DNA of 64,000 nucleotides from Mimachlamys varia. Its lineage: Eukaryota; Mollusca; Bivalvia; Pectinida; Pectinidae. The DNA lies in NCBI GenBank assembly GCA_947623455.1, contig OX392529.1, forward strand, positions 56,377,186-56,441,185, in the 5' to 3' direction. Shown here in pieces: positions 12,401-22,027 of this stretch (the first letter of the stretch is position 1; each line of letters begins with the position of its first letter). The position numbers and the translations under genes are program-made. The notes below the pieces were generated by a model that searched no databases, was not told the origin of the DNA, and saw only the letters and a program-made list of their open reading frames with translations.

Positions 12401-15340
12401 TAGCGGAGGGATGGTTTTATGCTAAATATCTGTTTCTTTTATAAAGAGTTTACCGGTGTATCTTTCATGTATTTGTAGAGGAAGAAGTACCAGCCACTCC
12501 TAATGCATTCAAATGCGGTATGTTGGCCCACCCGAAGTGTATTAACATCATAGGTACCTGGACTGTAGGGAGTTCAGGGGACTGTCTTCACGTAAATACC
12601 GGCTTCCGAATCGGCAGGAGAGGGTTCCGAAGGGCAGCGATGCAGGTAACCATTTATGCATACATTTCAGGATTTGACCTGACATTTTGGGCAGTGTTTC
12701 CTGGATGAATTATATATGAGAAGGTCATTTTGGGGACAAAGTCTACTATTCCTAATAGCTGCTGTGTCATACTAATGGTAATCAAAAACTTTCTAACCCG
12801 TCATAATATCATCGTGTCGCCATTTTGTTGTAGATTCATTGGAATAATCAGAGGCGACAAGACGGCCATTCCGACAGTTCCGGGATGGTTCTGTACTACA
12901 CCGACAAGCGCCGAAAATACGACGCCGCCATGTTTGCTGTTGGACAAGAATTCATCGAGATTCCTCCGCGTCAACCGGAAGTTGATTTTCATTCTTCCTG
13001 TTCTAAAGACTGTACGGGCGCCATGTTCCCAACTCCGGTCTACATCACAAGGGCGGTCAACCATATGCACTATATGGGTAGGTAGATGTGTAAAGAAAAC
13101 AATAGGTGAAAACTATTCAAATTGTCAACGTTCCGTAAGCGTTTGTTTTTTGTGTATGTAAATTACAAAATTTTCATATAGAAAAAAACAGGATTTTGAT
13201 TTTATGTTTTGTCATTCGAAAACAAACGAAATGTTCTTGATGTTGTTAACAATTTTTCTACATTCACTCGATAATTAAATTTTGGTAAGCTATAACTGAA
13301 TATTCTTCAACCAGCCATCTGTTGTTTTAATATCAGATACATTTATCATAATTATCAAGTATACATACTGCTCCACCATCAACCATTGTCACGCCGATAT
13401 TGTGTAAAAGTGTTTGTAAAGTGATTGCGTCATCCTCGATATCCGATATGACTTACTGTACAACGTAGCCCCTGGATAATGATGATGTAATTGTATACAA
13501 AAAGACATTCGTGCCTATCGCTTTATATAAGTGTAGTTGCTTAATCAACAACATTACTTGATATTCGTTTTAGGCGGGGTGTGCGCACTGTATGTTCAAA
13601 ATTCAGTTCCTCACCGCACAATATGACTGCAAAATTACTTTCAGCGAAATGTTCAAGATATGCAGTGATGTTTTTTGGTTATCTACTTTCAGGTATAAAA
13701 CAAAGAATCACGCTACACAGGAATGGAACCAAGATCCGGGACATCACCTTCGACAACCCCTACAATTACGACAGCCCTGCATTCTATAAGTAAGTGTATC
13801 GCCTGCTTGTTTCACATGGTTAAAACATCCACAGACCTACATGTATCGACAAATTCTGGTTGTAAATTGAACCTTAATTTCAAATCTTCAAGCGGCGCGA
13901 AGCGCGCTGGGGTTTGTTCTGTAAACACTTTGTGTAATTTCGGTGCTTCCCCTTGCCTTTTGGGAAATTAAGCCTACATTAGATCTATACAAATATGACA
14001 GTTGTCTCTACGATATTAATGTTAAGTACACCATACATGCACTATTAGTGAAATATTAGCCAATCAAATTACTACTTTCAGAATCTTGAAGGTGAATTTT
14101 TGATGCGACAGAGCTTGCATAATCGCATTTGTCTGTTTAGACATTTCCCAACAAAAACGTTAATGTGGAATAATGTGAAGAAATGATTTGCTGCAAGATG
14201 AAATTATTTAAGTGTAAAGAAGCGACAAATGTCATCTGAACGTGACCTCTTATGGGATGTTGTCAGATCCTCGTAAAACAGAGTGAGAACAAGGATCTGT
14301 ATTTTAATCAGATTGGTACATTGTAAGTCATTTTTACGCCCCCTTCATGAAATGGGGGGGGGGGGCATATAGTGTTTCCCATATCCGTCCCGTCCCGTTG
14401 CGTCCCGTCCCATGGTAATGTAACCAGCTTATTTAAATAACTACTGATCCGATTGTCATCAAACTTCGCATACGTAATAAGCACGAAGGACTAATTTCAT
14501 ATGGGGGCAGGGGCCATTAATGTTTCACAAACATTTCTAGTCATAACCAAGAGTTTGTATTTTCTTGTTTGAAATATGCATTGAAATTGAAATATTTCAA
14601 GCTTTAACTTCATATCTTTTTGCGAAAACTACTTTTTTTTCATTTTTATTAAACGTTCATACTTTTAACAGGAATGTATATAATCAAACCAATAAGCAAA
14701 TTCTTTTCTAAGAAATCTTTGAAAAAACTGGGACAATGTTTGTGCATATGTTAACATTCCTATTTATTTCAGATACGACCCACCGATTGAAGTACGTCCA
14801 GGTGATGAGCTTCGAACTACTTGCACTTATTCCTCCCTCGACAAGCAAAGGACTGTTTATTTCGGCGACGGGACATCCGATGAGATGTGCTTCGGTTTTT
14901 TGACTTATTACCCTGCACAAAATATCCCGATGCCTTATTGTACTACTTGGAAGACTGTAGAAAAATGTAAGCGATACCTACCTCAGTTTGGCGGAGTTGT
15001 CAATGACTGTCCGTGGAGAACATTTCTAAGTTCAAAAAATCCGGATACTAGACGCATTGTGGGAAATGTGTTAAGTCTATGCAGTAATATCAATGGGTCA
15101 CGTCATAGTCAATGTTCCGACAGGTGTACGGAAACTGTCGAAGAAAGCCGAGAGCATGTTTGCTTACAAGGGGATCTAGGAGAACTGCTTATGTATAAGA
15201 TCAGGATAAAATATCCGGAAGTTGTCAATTATCTTTCAAAGTGTAGAAGAATTGACGAAACTAACGGCAGCATGAATTTAATGTCATGGTCTCAAATCTC
15301 TATTATACTCATTGTTATATCATATCATTTGCAAATCTGA
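3316..15340 (+). CDS. Temptin-domain / DBH-like copper type II ascorbate-dependent monooxygenase, spliced, 5' partial
   Basis: Seven exons (3316-3448, 8552-8653, 9092-9268, 12479-12645, 12834-13077, 13693-13789, 14773-15340) have AG/GT borders and compatible phases and give 495 codons plus TGA. Residues about 1-78 form a temptin-type cysteine domain with a DSDGDGMTNGQELGDP motif. Residues about 79-300 form the two copper monooxygenase domains: LTHHILLFGC (two CuH histidines), MQIHWNN (third), NHMHYMG (CuM HxH) and SDEMCFGFLTYYP (CuM methionine). By family knowledge the enzyme would hydroxylate a small substrate with O2, copper and ascorbate in the secretory path or outside the cell; the substrate is unknown. 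A DOMON domain, usual before this fold in DBH and MOXD1, is replaced by temptin. The C-terminus is hydrophobic. The start codon and signal peptide are missing from what I can read, probably upstream of the window. The exon joins are inferred, not shown by transcripts. Confidence 0.85.
3449..8551. other. Intron 2 of the monooxygenase gene (5.1 kb)
   Basis: No coding exon was recognised. It contains the degenerate short-period repeat at 5675-6055; the remainder is AT-rich unique-looking sequence without motifs I can name. Confidence 0.55.
5675..6055. repeat. Degenerate roughly 30-bp tandem repeat
   Basis: Variants of CTAGTACTTTTGATCCCATA (for example ACCTGTGCTTTTGATCCCGT and CCGGTACGTTTGATCCAATA) recur about every 30 bp, becoming weaker at both ends. 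This looks like an old, decayed minisatellite inside intron 2. Confidence 0.55.
8552..8653 (+). CDS. Exon 3: temptin domain, C-terminal part
   Basis: The acceptor is ATACATAG before 8552 and the donor is TCAG|GTAAAT. It completes the glycine of HPG and continues VCEPLTSELCRKKNMWLDCS. The spacing HPGVCEP...C...W..C matches the end of the temptin cysteine domain. Phase 1 to phase 1, 102 nt. No long open frame reveals this exon; it was found by following the splice phase and family pattern. Confidence 0.82.
9092..9268 (+). CDS. Exon 4: copper monooxygenase N-domain start with the HH motif
   Basis: The acceptor is TTTTCTTAG and the donor is CGAG|GTAAGG. The peptide runs from GMQNVTLKFPRTDVPPHVTN through YYCQIFNLP to LTHHILLFGCDERG. 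The adjacent histidines match His107/His108 of PHM, ligands of the CuH electron-transfer site. Phase 1 to phase 1, 177 nt. Confidence 0.88.
9428..9720 (+). repeat. R1 dispersed repeat, orientation A
   Basis: It starts AGAGAATACCAAAGTGTC and carries AAAATCGATTAAA, ACCAGGTTTTTCGGGAGAG and TAAGCGTCTTCTGCTTCATC, the landmarks of the family seen also near 20.3, 44.0, 53.8, 62.9 and 63.6 kb. Confidence 0.75.
11862..12310 (-). repeat. R1 dispersed repeat, orientation B
   Basis: It is the reverse of the family: ATATCGAGATCTTCGTGATA at the left, GATGAAGCAGAGGACGCTTA in the middle, and TTTAATCGATTTTGAGTTCG near the right end. This is one of the longer copies. An 87-residue open frame across it is incidental. 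Confidence 0.75.
12479..12645 (+). CDS. Exon 5: copper monooxygenase N-domain end
   Basis: The acceptor is TTTGTAG and the donor is ATGCAG|GTAACC. The peptide includes CINIIGTWTVGSSGDCLHV and ends GFRRAAMQ. The G-T-W-T-V-G segment and paired cysteines are typical of the N-domain. It ends in phase 0 just before the third CuH histidine. An R1 repeat copy ends about 170 bp upstream. Confidence 0.85.
12834..13077 (+). CDS. Exon 6: third CuH histidine and CuM HxH motif
   Basis: The acceptor is TTGTTGTAG and the donor is ATGG|GTAGGT. The exon starts IHWNNQRRQDGHSDSSGMVL, giving the third CuH histidine and the DSSG turn of DBH-type enzymes, and ends ITRAVNHMHYMG, whose HMH supplies the two CuM histidines. 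It also carries IEIPPRQP. Phase 0 to phase 1, 244 nt. Confidence 0.88.
13078..13692. other. Intron 6 of the monooxygenase gene
   Basis: 615 bp, AT-rich, with a polypyrimidine-rich end before the exon 7 acceptor. No embedded element recognised. Confidence 0.6.
13693..13789 (+). CDS. Exon 7: copper monooxygenase C-domain strand segment
   Basis: The acceptor is TACTTTCAG and the donor is TATAA|GTAAGT. It reads IKQRITLHRNGTKIRDITFD and then NPYNYDSPAFYK. The YNYDSP-type segment is conserved in DBH-like monooxygenases. Phase 1 in, phase 2 out. Confidence 0.85.
14052..14315 (+). mobile_element. Truncated CAATCTGAT-family MITE (right half)
   Basis: It begins abruptly at TTAGCCAATCAAATTACTAC, which is internal in the complete copy at 23145-23526, and runs to the terminal ATTTTAATCAGATTG. 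The left terminal repeat is absent, so it is a deletion derivative. Confidence 0.7.
14340..14520. repeat. Dispersed repeat with poly-G and CCGTCCCGTCCCGTTGCGTC core
   Basis: A run of G (14355-14367) is followed by GTGTTTCCCATATCCGTCCC and a GTCCC-rich core, then a stretch that includes CTGATCCGATTGTCATCAAA. I recognise this arrangement as a dispersed repeat of bivalve genomes; boundaries are approximate. Confidence 0.45.
14773..15340 (+). CDS. Exon 8 (last): CuM methionine, cysteine-rich tail, hydrophobic C-terminus, stop
   Basis: The acceptor is ATTTATTTCAG. The exon opens KYDPPIEVRPGDELRTTC, continues to RTVYFGDGTSDEMCFGFL and TYYP (EMC methionine equals Met314 of PHM), then a cysteine-rich stretch, and ends WSQISIILIVISYHLQI before TGA at 15338-15340. 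The final hydrophobic run after a small-residue, polar stretch (ETNGS) resembles a GPI-anchor signal, although a short transmembrane tail is possible. The C-terminal extension of about 140 residues after the catalytic core is not recognised beyond its cysteines. Confidence 0.87.
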
Positions 15341-15499
15341 TTTTAAAATATTTATGTCTTTAAAGATGATATTAACAGGGAAATAGTTTAGATGTCAACA
15401 AATTGGTGTTTATGTTTGACTGAATGAATGTAGTAAATGAGAAAGGGTGTTTGGAGACATTTTTACAATTCTGATTATTTAGTATAACGTCATCTCAAG

Positions 15500-16025
15500 T
15501 TAAGGATGTACACCTCTGAGAATTCAAAATTTCGCTAATATTAAACTTTTTTCTCAAATACATTTTCGATAAGGGAGTTTATGGCATGAACGAAAATGCA
15601 ATGATAATGTGTCGGTATTCTCGTTTTTATGCTATGATCGGTCAAAGATACTAATTTGACAAAAGTGATTTAAGGCGAATTTTTTAGATTTTACCAATTG
15701 CAGGACATCATCATAAAATATCTTCCAAATTTGTAATTCCAAAATAGTTTTTAGTAGGTACATGAATATTATAGTAAGTTACGGAAGTAAAATTTCTAGA
15801 ACTTGTTATTTTAACTCAGGAAAGCATTATGAGTTACCTCTATCCAGTATTTTTAATGAGATAATCCGCACTTTTCAGCATTTTATTTGTTGCTTTAACG
15901 CTCGATATAAACAAATCTGCAATTATTTTGTTTTTCATACTGAGCGGATCAAATGCAAACGGGTTTACACGAGATCAAAACGAGACTTGAACGTGACTGA
16001 AACCTCAAGAGGTGTACATCCTTAA
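15500..16025. mobile_element. TTAA-flanked inverted-repeat element (piggyBac-like MITE)
   Basis: TTAA at 15500-15503 and 16022-16025 flank terminal inverted repeats GGATGTACACCTCT, identical over 14 bp, followed by GAG or TGAG. The TTAA duplication is the hallmark of the piggyBac superfamily. There is no transposase; the 87-residue frame in it is incidental. It lies just downstream of the monooxygenase gene. Confidence 0.65.
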
Positions 16026-18174
16026 GACATGTACATAGTATGTGTTAAAATGTACGTCTGCACATTGGATTTTATTGAAACCTACCTTAACCGACACCTG
16101 ACTTGTAAGGCATCTTTCAAAAACTCTTAGTTTATGTTAATTGATACATCCGCTACATTGTATAAAGGAGATGTTTCCGTTTTTGTCCCTGAAAAAACTC
16201 ACAACTTAACATCATATTTCATTTGCCTTTTCCGTATTTTCACTGTGATATCAGCATACACATTTAAATTTTACAATCTTACCAAAAGAGTCGGTATAGA
16301 CAGGTTTCATAATTTATAAAATCCAGTGCAATGCTGGATACTCTATTTCATCAGACTTTATTGAAATGTTTATCAGTTTTTTAAAAGGAAATTCTATGTT
16401 TTTACACTAATTTAAAACAAAACATGATATGATGTAGTTAAGATCCATGTAGGGCGTAGTAAAGGTTTACTGAATCCCCAGATGTGTAAACAGCATTATG
16501 ACCGGATAAAACAGGCCCAGCGCGTAGAAATATCCAAAATGATTGTGTAGAATGTCTATCTGTCGATAATAAACACTGACGTTTTCCAGAATATTATTTA
16601 AAACATGTTTACACAAAATTATGTACTACTACTGTACATAGTATCATTAAAAAACAGGGATTTACAAAAAATATGCTTGAACCCGTTTGTTGTCAGGCAA
16701 ATTTGTGTAGATCGAGTAGGTCTTTAAAGCATTTCCTTAAACTGCCCATACATTCAAAATAATGGTACGGGAAATTGAAAATTTTATTTCGGATGATATT
16801 AGCTAAACACAAAACTGGAACTTACAATTAGGTAGTGTGGATAATTGCAGGTAAGTATACCCGGCGAAATATACAACACTGCATAGACACAATATTCTTT
16901 ACAATAGCAAGCGATAAATACTATGTTTTAGATAGAAGCTCAAGACATATACCTTCAAACTGCTGTACAGTATACAATGTATTTATATTGAGTGATAGCT
17001 TTATGTAAATTTTTCTTCTGTTAACATTCTTGCTTGCGTTCCATTTTAGTGTTAACATTATTTATTATGCGATCGTTGTTTTTGTTTGTATGTTCTTTTA
17101 CTCCAACCTAATGCAATTCATGTACTTTTAAGATCTTAGACTCTCATTTCGTTTCCTGTTTTTATATGTTTTTCGTTTCCTTGCTATTCAAATGTAATTA
17201 GTAATATATCGTTATTAAGCTTGAATCATAGCGTATTAGAAACACAGTTTAGATACCTCCGTTAGCTTATCATCCTCGACATCCAGCGGTAACACTCACC
17301 TACGCTATCTTCGCCCCTGGAATATGTCATAAAAAACTGAATGCACGCTCGGGTAAAAATACAATACCAATTCGCTAGGCTGATGCCTGTCTGTTGAAGA
17401 TTTCAAAGGAGCCGCAAACAACTTCAAAACTTGTCCATTTTACCGCTATATGACCACGGGATTCGTTTGATGTGCATCCAGGGTTCGAACCAGTCTTCTT
17501 GTCTCATCATCAACAATTATAGTGGTGTATACGGATCCTTCAGTTTTGCCATGACACATTCGAGGGGTGGAGAGAGCGAAGATGACAGTTACTCCTGGAA
17601 ATCGAGGATTGTTCTTCGATATATCGGTACTTTCACTAACTAGACGATTATCGCCAGGAAGTTAATGATAATTCGTCAAATTTCTGTTTCGGTTATGGCA
17701 ATGTACCTATATCACAAATACATGTATAATTGAGCATGATGACAGAAATACGGAATGATATTATTTTTTTCAAAGCAACCGACTAATTCATAATATATGC
17801 TGGGAATAATTCTTCTAATATGTCGAATAGTGACTTTTTTAAATTGTGACAGCAGTAGAATAGAAATGAAATAAAGCTTTATATTAATATAGTAAGCGCA
17901 TTTTATATTGATTATATGGTGAAAACACTTACCGGTACCCTATAGTAGTATGTAGATAGTAGACATTCCATTACGTATATTTCAAATATTGTTTTATCTT
18001 ATGTGTGTTGTGCTGATGTTAGGCTGGCAATGTATACGTGTTGTACATTGACTATAAGGTTGATATATAATTTGTAATGTAAACGATTTCTACAGTCATT
18101 CAGTGTTTGTTTTCTGTATCTACCACGAATATCAAATCAGAAAACATTTAAAGGTGCATGTGTAATATAAATAT
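16026..18174. other. Intergenic, nothing recognised
   Basis: AT-rich sequence without recognisable genes, RNA genes or repeat boundaries. The short frames at 16134 and 17431 show no family motif. Confidence 0.5.
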
Positions 18175-18706
18175 CTAACCACAAAACAGTTACATCATTT
18201 AACCAATAAAGCAATATGTATTTTACATCACCAATTGCAATACTTATATTTTACCTAACCAATAATTCAACGTCAAGTTTACCTTATCAATCACACAACG
18301 TTTAGTTTACCTAACCAATCACACAACGTTTAGATTACCTAACCAATAACGTTAACCTGTATTGTACCTAATCAATCACACAACCTGTATTTTAACTAAC
18401 AAACTTTTAATTTACCTAACCGATCACACAACGTCTAGTTCACTTAACCAATCAAACAACCTGTATTTTACCTAACAAATCACGCAAAGTTTAATTTACC
18501 TAACTGATCACACAACGTCTAGTTCACTTAACCAATCACACAACCTGTATTTTACCTAACAAATCACACAAAGTTTAGTTTACCTAACCCATCACAACGT
18601 TAAATTTACCTAACCAATCACACAACGTTAAGTTAACCTACCCAATTACAACGTTTACTTTACTTAACCAATCACAACGTTTAGTTCACCTAACCAAACA
18701 CACATG
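18175..18706. repeat. Minisatellite of about 28 bp carrying CCAATCA boxes
   Basis: Tandem variants of TTTACCTAACCAATCACACA followed by ACGTTTAG or ACCTGTAT repeat through the interval, with period near 25-29 bp. Units are diverged at the left end and clearest between 18260 and 18640. Confidence 0.8.
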
Positions 18707-20270
18707 ACATATCTTGAATAGCCACCAATTATATTTATTGTATGGACATAAAAAAGAACACGCTTTGAGTGATGCATACCTAAATAAAAATAAAGTGTAT
18801 TGTATCGGCATCAAATATTAGCATAACTCACTACTGATAGAAATCAGAATATTGTGTTGATGCATATAAATTTAATCTTAATAAAATGCCATGATAGAGA
18901 AAATACTTATTTAAACACAAAAAGCTAGAGAATATATTTCGGATGGTGAGAAACAATTTTTTGCGAGGTAGGAGCTGGAAGTAGAATTAGAATACCTGCA
19001 GGTGTGGAGTCTAGTTAACACTATCTATCCGCGCTTGTTTTATGGCCCGACTGACAGAATGACGGATTGTTGTGACACTGAATAGGCTACAGATGCTGGA
19101 TCGGTTTAAAGTTGGCGGGAAAGTGAGCGTGTGATATGTATTCCGGAAATGAAGTTAGCGAGGTATCTATTGCAAAAAAACAATGCACTTAAAGATCCCA
19201 GTCCCACTAACTGCGGGTTAAACAATACAGAGTTCCACTGTAACTATTTCGTGCCTTATGTTGGGTTATATTGTAGCATGACAAATCGTGCGGCCATTTA
19301 ACACCAAGGTGAGTTGGTTATCGGACAGTGTGATGCTTAAGAATGTACAGTAGGATGGTCCTGAGCCCAGTTGTTCGAACTGTTATTAGCTTAAACAGTG
19401 ATTAGCTCAAAGGTTATTTCTCCTGTAAGTTGAAAATAAAACCAATGAACTACTAACCAGAAATCAAATAAGTAGAGTCTATTCACATGCAAAGATGTAG
19501 GCTTGTACATTGTTTATTGACAAAATAATAGAAGGTGGAATAATATCGTTAGATAATGATAAAGTTTATCATCTTTTGAACTGGCCCATGGTCTGGCCCT
19601 GTTTACTTTTGCAAATAAAATCATCGCTATTATAGTTTTTTTTAAAATGTTCCCGGATAAACGTTTGTTTTCAAACATACCTTCCAAATTATACCCATGA
19701 AAGACCAACCCTTTCCAAAAATAAAATTACTTAAATCTCTCCCGATTGCAATTTTGGATCTTGGTACGGAACCTGTCAAGTTATTAGAATTCATTGTAAA
19801 TGTACATACATTACGCAGCTTATCGAGAAAAGAAAACTCAAGTGCACAACGTTGTACTTTTTGAAATAGAATAATTCTAAGTAAAACCAGAAGATTATTT
19901 CCCAAAGCCATTTATGAAAATCTTAATTTGATATCATATTCTGCAATGGACTTTATTATGCTGTTGAATATTCCCAATTAATTTTATAGTAATTATATGC
20001 CTCTTTGATTCTTGTAACTTTCATGCAACTCGTAACACGCGGAGAATGAAACTCAGCTTACATAGGGCCGAGACCAATGCGTTGTGATAAAATGTACACC
20101 ATTTGCAGCGTTATGTTGACATTCAGCGTAATATCGCGGTAATGATCAGTGGTACTGGTTTTTTCAGCTCTGCTATGTATATTATATTGTTTATGAAACA
20201 GAACTATATGTATTTATTGCCTGTCATGCTTTAAACAAGAAAAATAAATTGACCTCTTGTTAAAAAAATC
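18707..20270. other. Intergenic, nothing recognised
   Basis: No gene or element boundary that I can support. Minus-strand frames at 19514 and 19642 (64 and 89 residues) have no recognisable domain. Confidence 0.45.
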
Positions 20271-20712
20271 AGAATACCAAAGCATCAACGAAACCATAAT
20301 CCGAACTTAAAATCGATTAAAATAGAGGCAAATTAGGAACAAAGGAAAGATTTACATAGAGACTCTCGTAAAAACACAAGAGAATAAGACCAGATGTTCC
20401 GGAAGAGTAAGCGTCTTCTGCTTCATCGACGACACCCGCCATGTAAATCTTGGTCACATTCAATTAAGCATCAATCCTCAAAATGAGAACCGAGTCATCA
20501 TTGTCATCACAACAAGTAAACACACTAACAAAAAACGTCCATCTTCATATCACCCAAAGATACAGAATATTTCTCGGTGAGATCAAGATGGCGACCATAA
20601 AACTTGCCCATAGTCTTTATCAACCTGCATCTATCGAATCTCTGTGCCATAAGTTTGTTCGTCAGCAGTTGACATCTATCACGAAAATCTCAATATTCAG
20701 AGCAAGCCCTAG
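20271..20712 (+). repeat. R1 dispersed repeat, orientation A (long copy)
   Basis: It starts AGAATACCAAAGCATCAACG and continues through the CGATTAAA, TGTTCCGGAAGAGTAAGCGT and CATCGACGACACCCGCCATG landmarks to ATTCAGAGCAAGCCCTAG. It includes a 91-residue frame also present in the 53.8-kb copy, but with no recognised domain. Confidence 0.75.
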
Positions 20713-21868
20713 AATAACGAATCAACTGCGCCATGTAAATACCATAGGATGGACTTAACATACACACTGTGTGCGAGTATATATCGAGAAAACCACTAGT
20801 GAAAAATATCACTTTTATAGAATGAATTATTTTCGATATTTCATGTTTATAAATGTAATTGATAGAGGTTACACAACGAGTGGTTGTTGATTATGGAATT
20901 AATTGCACCGGAGTAAATTATTTTTTAAAAGTTACAAAGGACACGAACTAAAGGGAGTGTCTTTTTTTACTTTAAAAAAAAACAATTTACGAAAGTGATT
21001 AACATTCCATATCCAATAACCACTAATCGTGTGGCCTGTTTCTGCAATATTAAATCGTCAGTGTTGATCTTTGGAGTGAATCACGGACTATTTGCGCGAA
21101 AACGCATCATCCTGCTTATATTCCTGCCAAATTGTGACGACGTCAACAATCCGCACGTGGCACTGAACCACGGTCAATTTCAAAACCAATCAAAAATCCG
21201 GAACGTCATATACCACAAGTGGTATATGACATATATGTATCCAACAGTCAGCACGTTTATACAATTGATCTAGTGAAAATGCCAAAAAAATGACACTCTG
21301 AAATGACATGTTTTTGGAGGAAGGGGAGATTATATTTCCGAAAGTAGACAACATTTTACGTGGAAATAAGAGGTTGGTAAAAAAATATGAAAAATATCAA
21401 TAATAGTTGGCATGTCCCATATATCAACTCAAAATGTTGGTTTTGATGAAAGAAAGCTGTGAAGGGGTCAGCTTTTCAAAATCAAAAGACTTTTCGCCCC
21501 TTTCTCGTATATTTTTTGGTCTCTATTGCCACGGGGGTGTCACTTTTACCGAAATGAAAGGGGGTCACCTGTCCGACAACGTTGGTTTTCTACGCGTACC
21601 CCGGTTTCCTCTCCCAAAAGGACCCCTCAAGCGCTAACACCCTGCCTAAAAAGAGTGATTTACAAAAGTTGGATTATTTGTTCTAAATTTTTACTATTTT
21701 ACCGAATATAAACTCCTTAAACAGGTACTATTTCTCTGAAAACCTAGTTAAGGTCTAAATATAACTTCAGGCTTTCAATTCAAGCAGAGTAAGGGGAACA
21801 ACTCCAATTTAGATTAAGATTTTTTTCAGCTATTGTTCAATCATTTTCAGAGTATGTTTTAAATTACT
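20713..21868. other. Intergenic, nothing recognised
   Basis: Contains a short palindrome CATATACCACAAGTGGTATATG-like stretch near 21210 and otherwise no recognised feature. Confidence 0.45.
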
Positions 21869-22027
21869 AAAGGATTATCTTGAATCGATTATTAAGTTGT
21901 GGAGTTATAACACAAAAAACCGGAGTGTACTCAAAATAAACCGCGAAGTGGTTTATGATGAGAGTACACTCCGTGTTTTTTGTGTTATAACCTCATAACA
22001 TAAAATATAGATTCAAGTTAATCCTTA
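21869..22027. mobile_element. Fold-back (palindromic) element
   Basis: Arms of about 75 bp: left AAGGATTATCTTGAATC onward to AACACAAAAAACCGGAGTGT, right the reverse complement (AATCCTT at the end, ACACTCCGTGTTTTTTGTGT inside). A second stem ATAAACC/GGTTTAT sits at the apex. Non-coding. Confidence 0.75.

Larger units (their letters stand above)
9269..12478. other. Intron 4 of the monooxygenase gene (3.2 kb)
   Basis: Non-coding. Contains two R1 dispersed-repeat copies in opposite orientation (9428-9720 and 11862-12310). Nothing else was recognised between them. Confidence 0.6.
13790..14772. other. Intron 7 of the monooxygenase gene
   Basis: 983 bp. Holds a right-half copy of the CAATCTGAT MITE family (14052-14315), a poly-G run near 14355, and a dispersed bivalve-type repeat (about 14340-14520). 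Confidence 0.6.

Noticed and set aside
12801..13070. 89-codon minus-strand frame
   Set aside because: Antisense shadow of exon 6.
12730..13161. 143-codon open frame as a separate gene
   Set aside because: It overlaps exon 6 of the monooxygenase gene in another frame and has no domain.
18175..18706. Possible CRISPR array from 28-bp repeats
   Set aside because: Repeats run into each other without constant-length spacers and drift freely; the setting is an animal genome.
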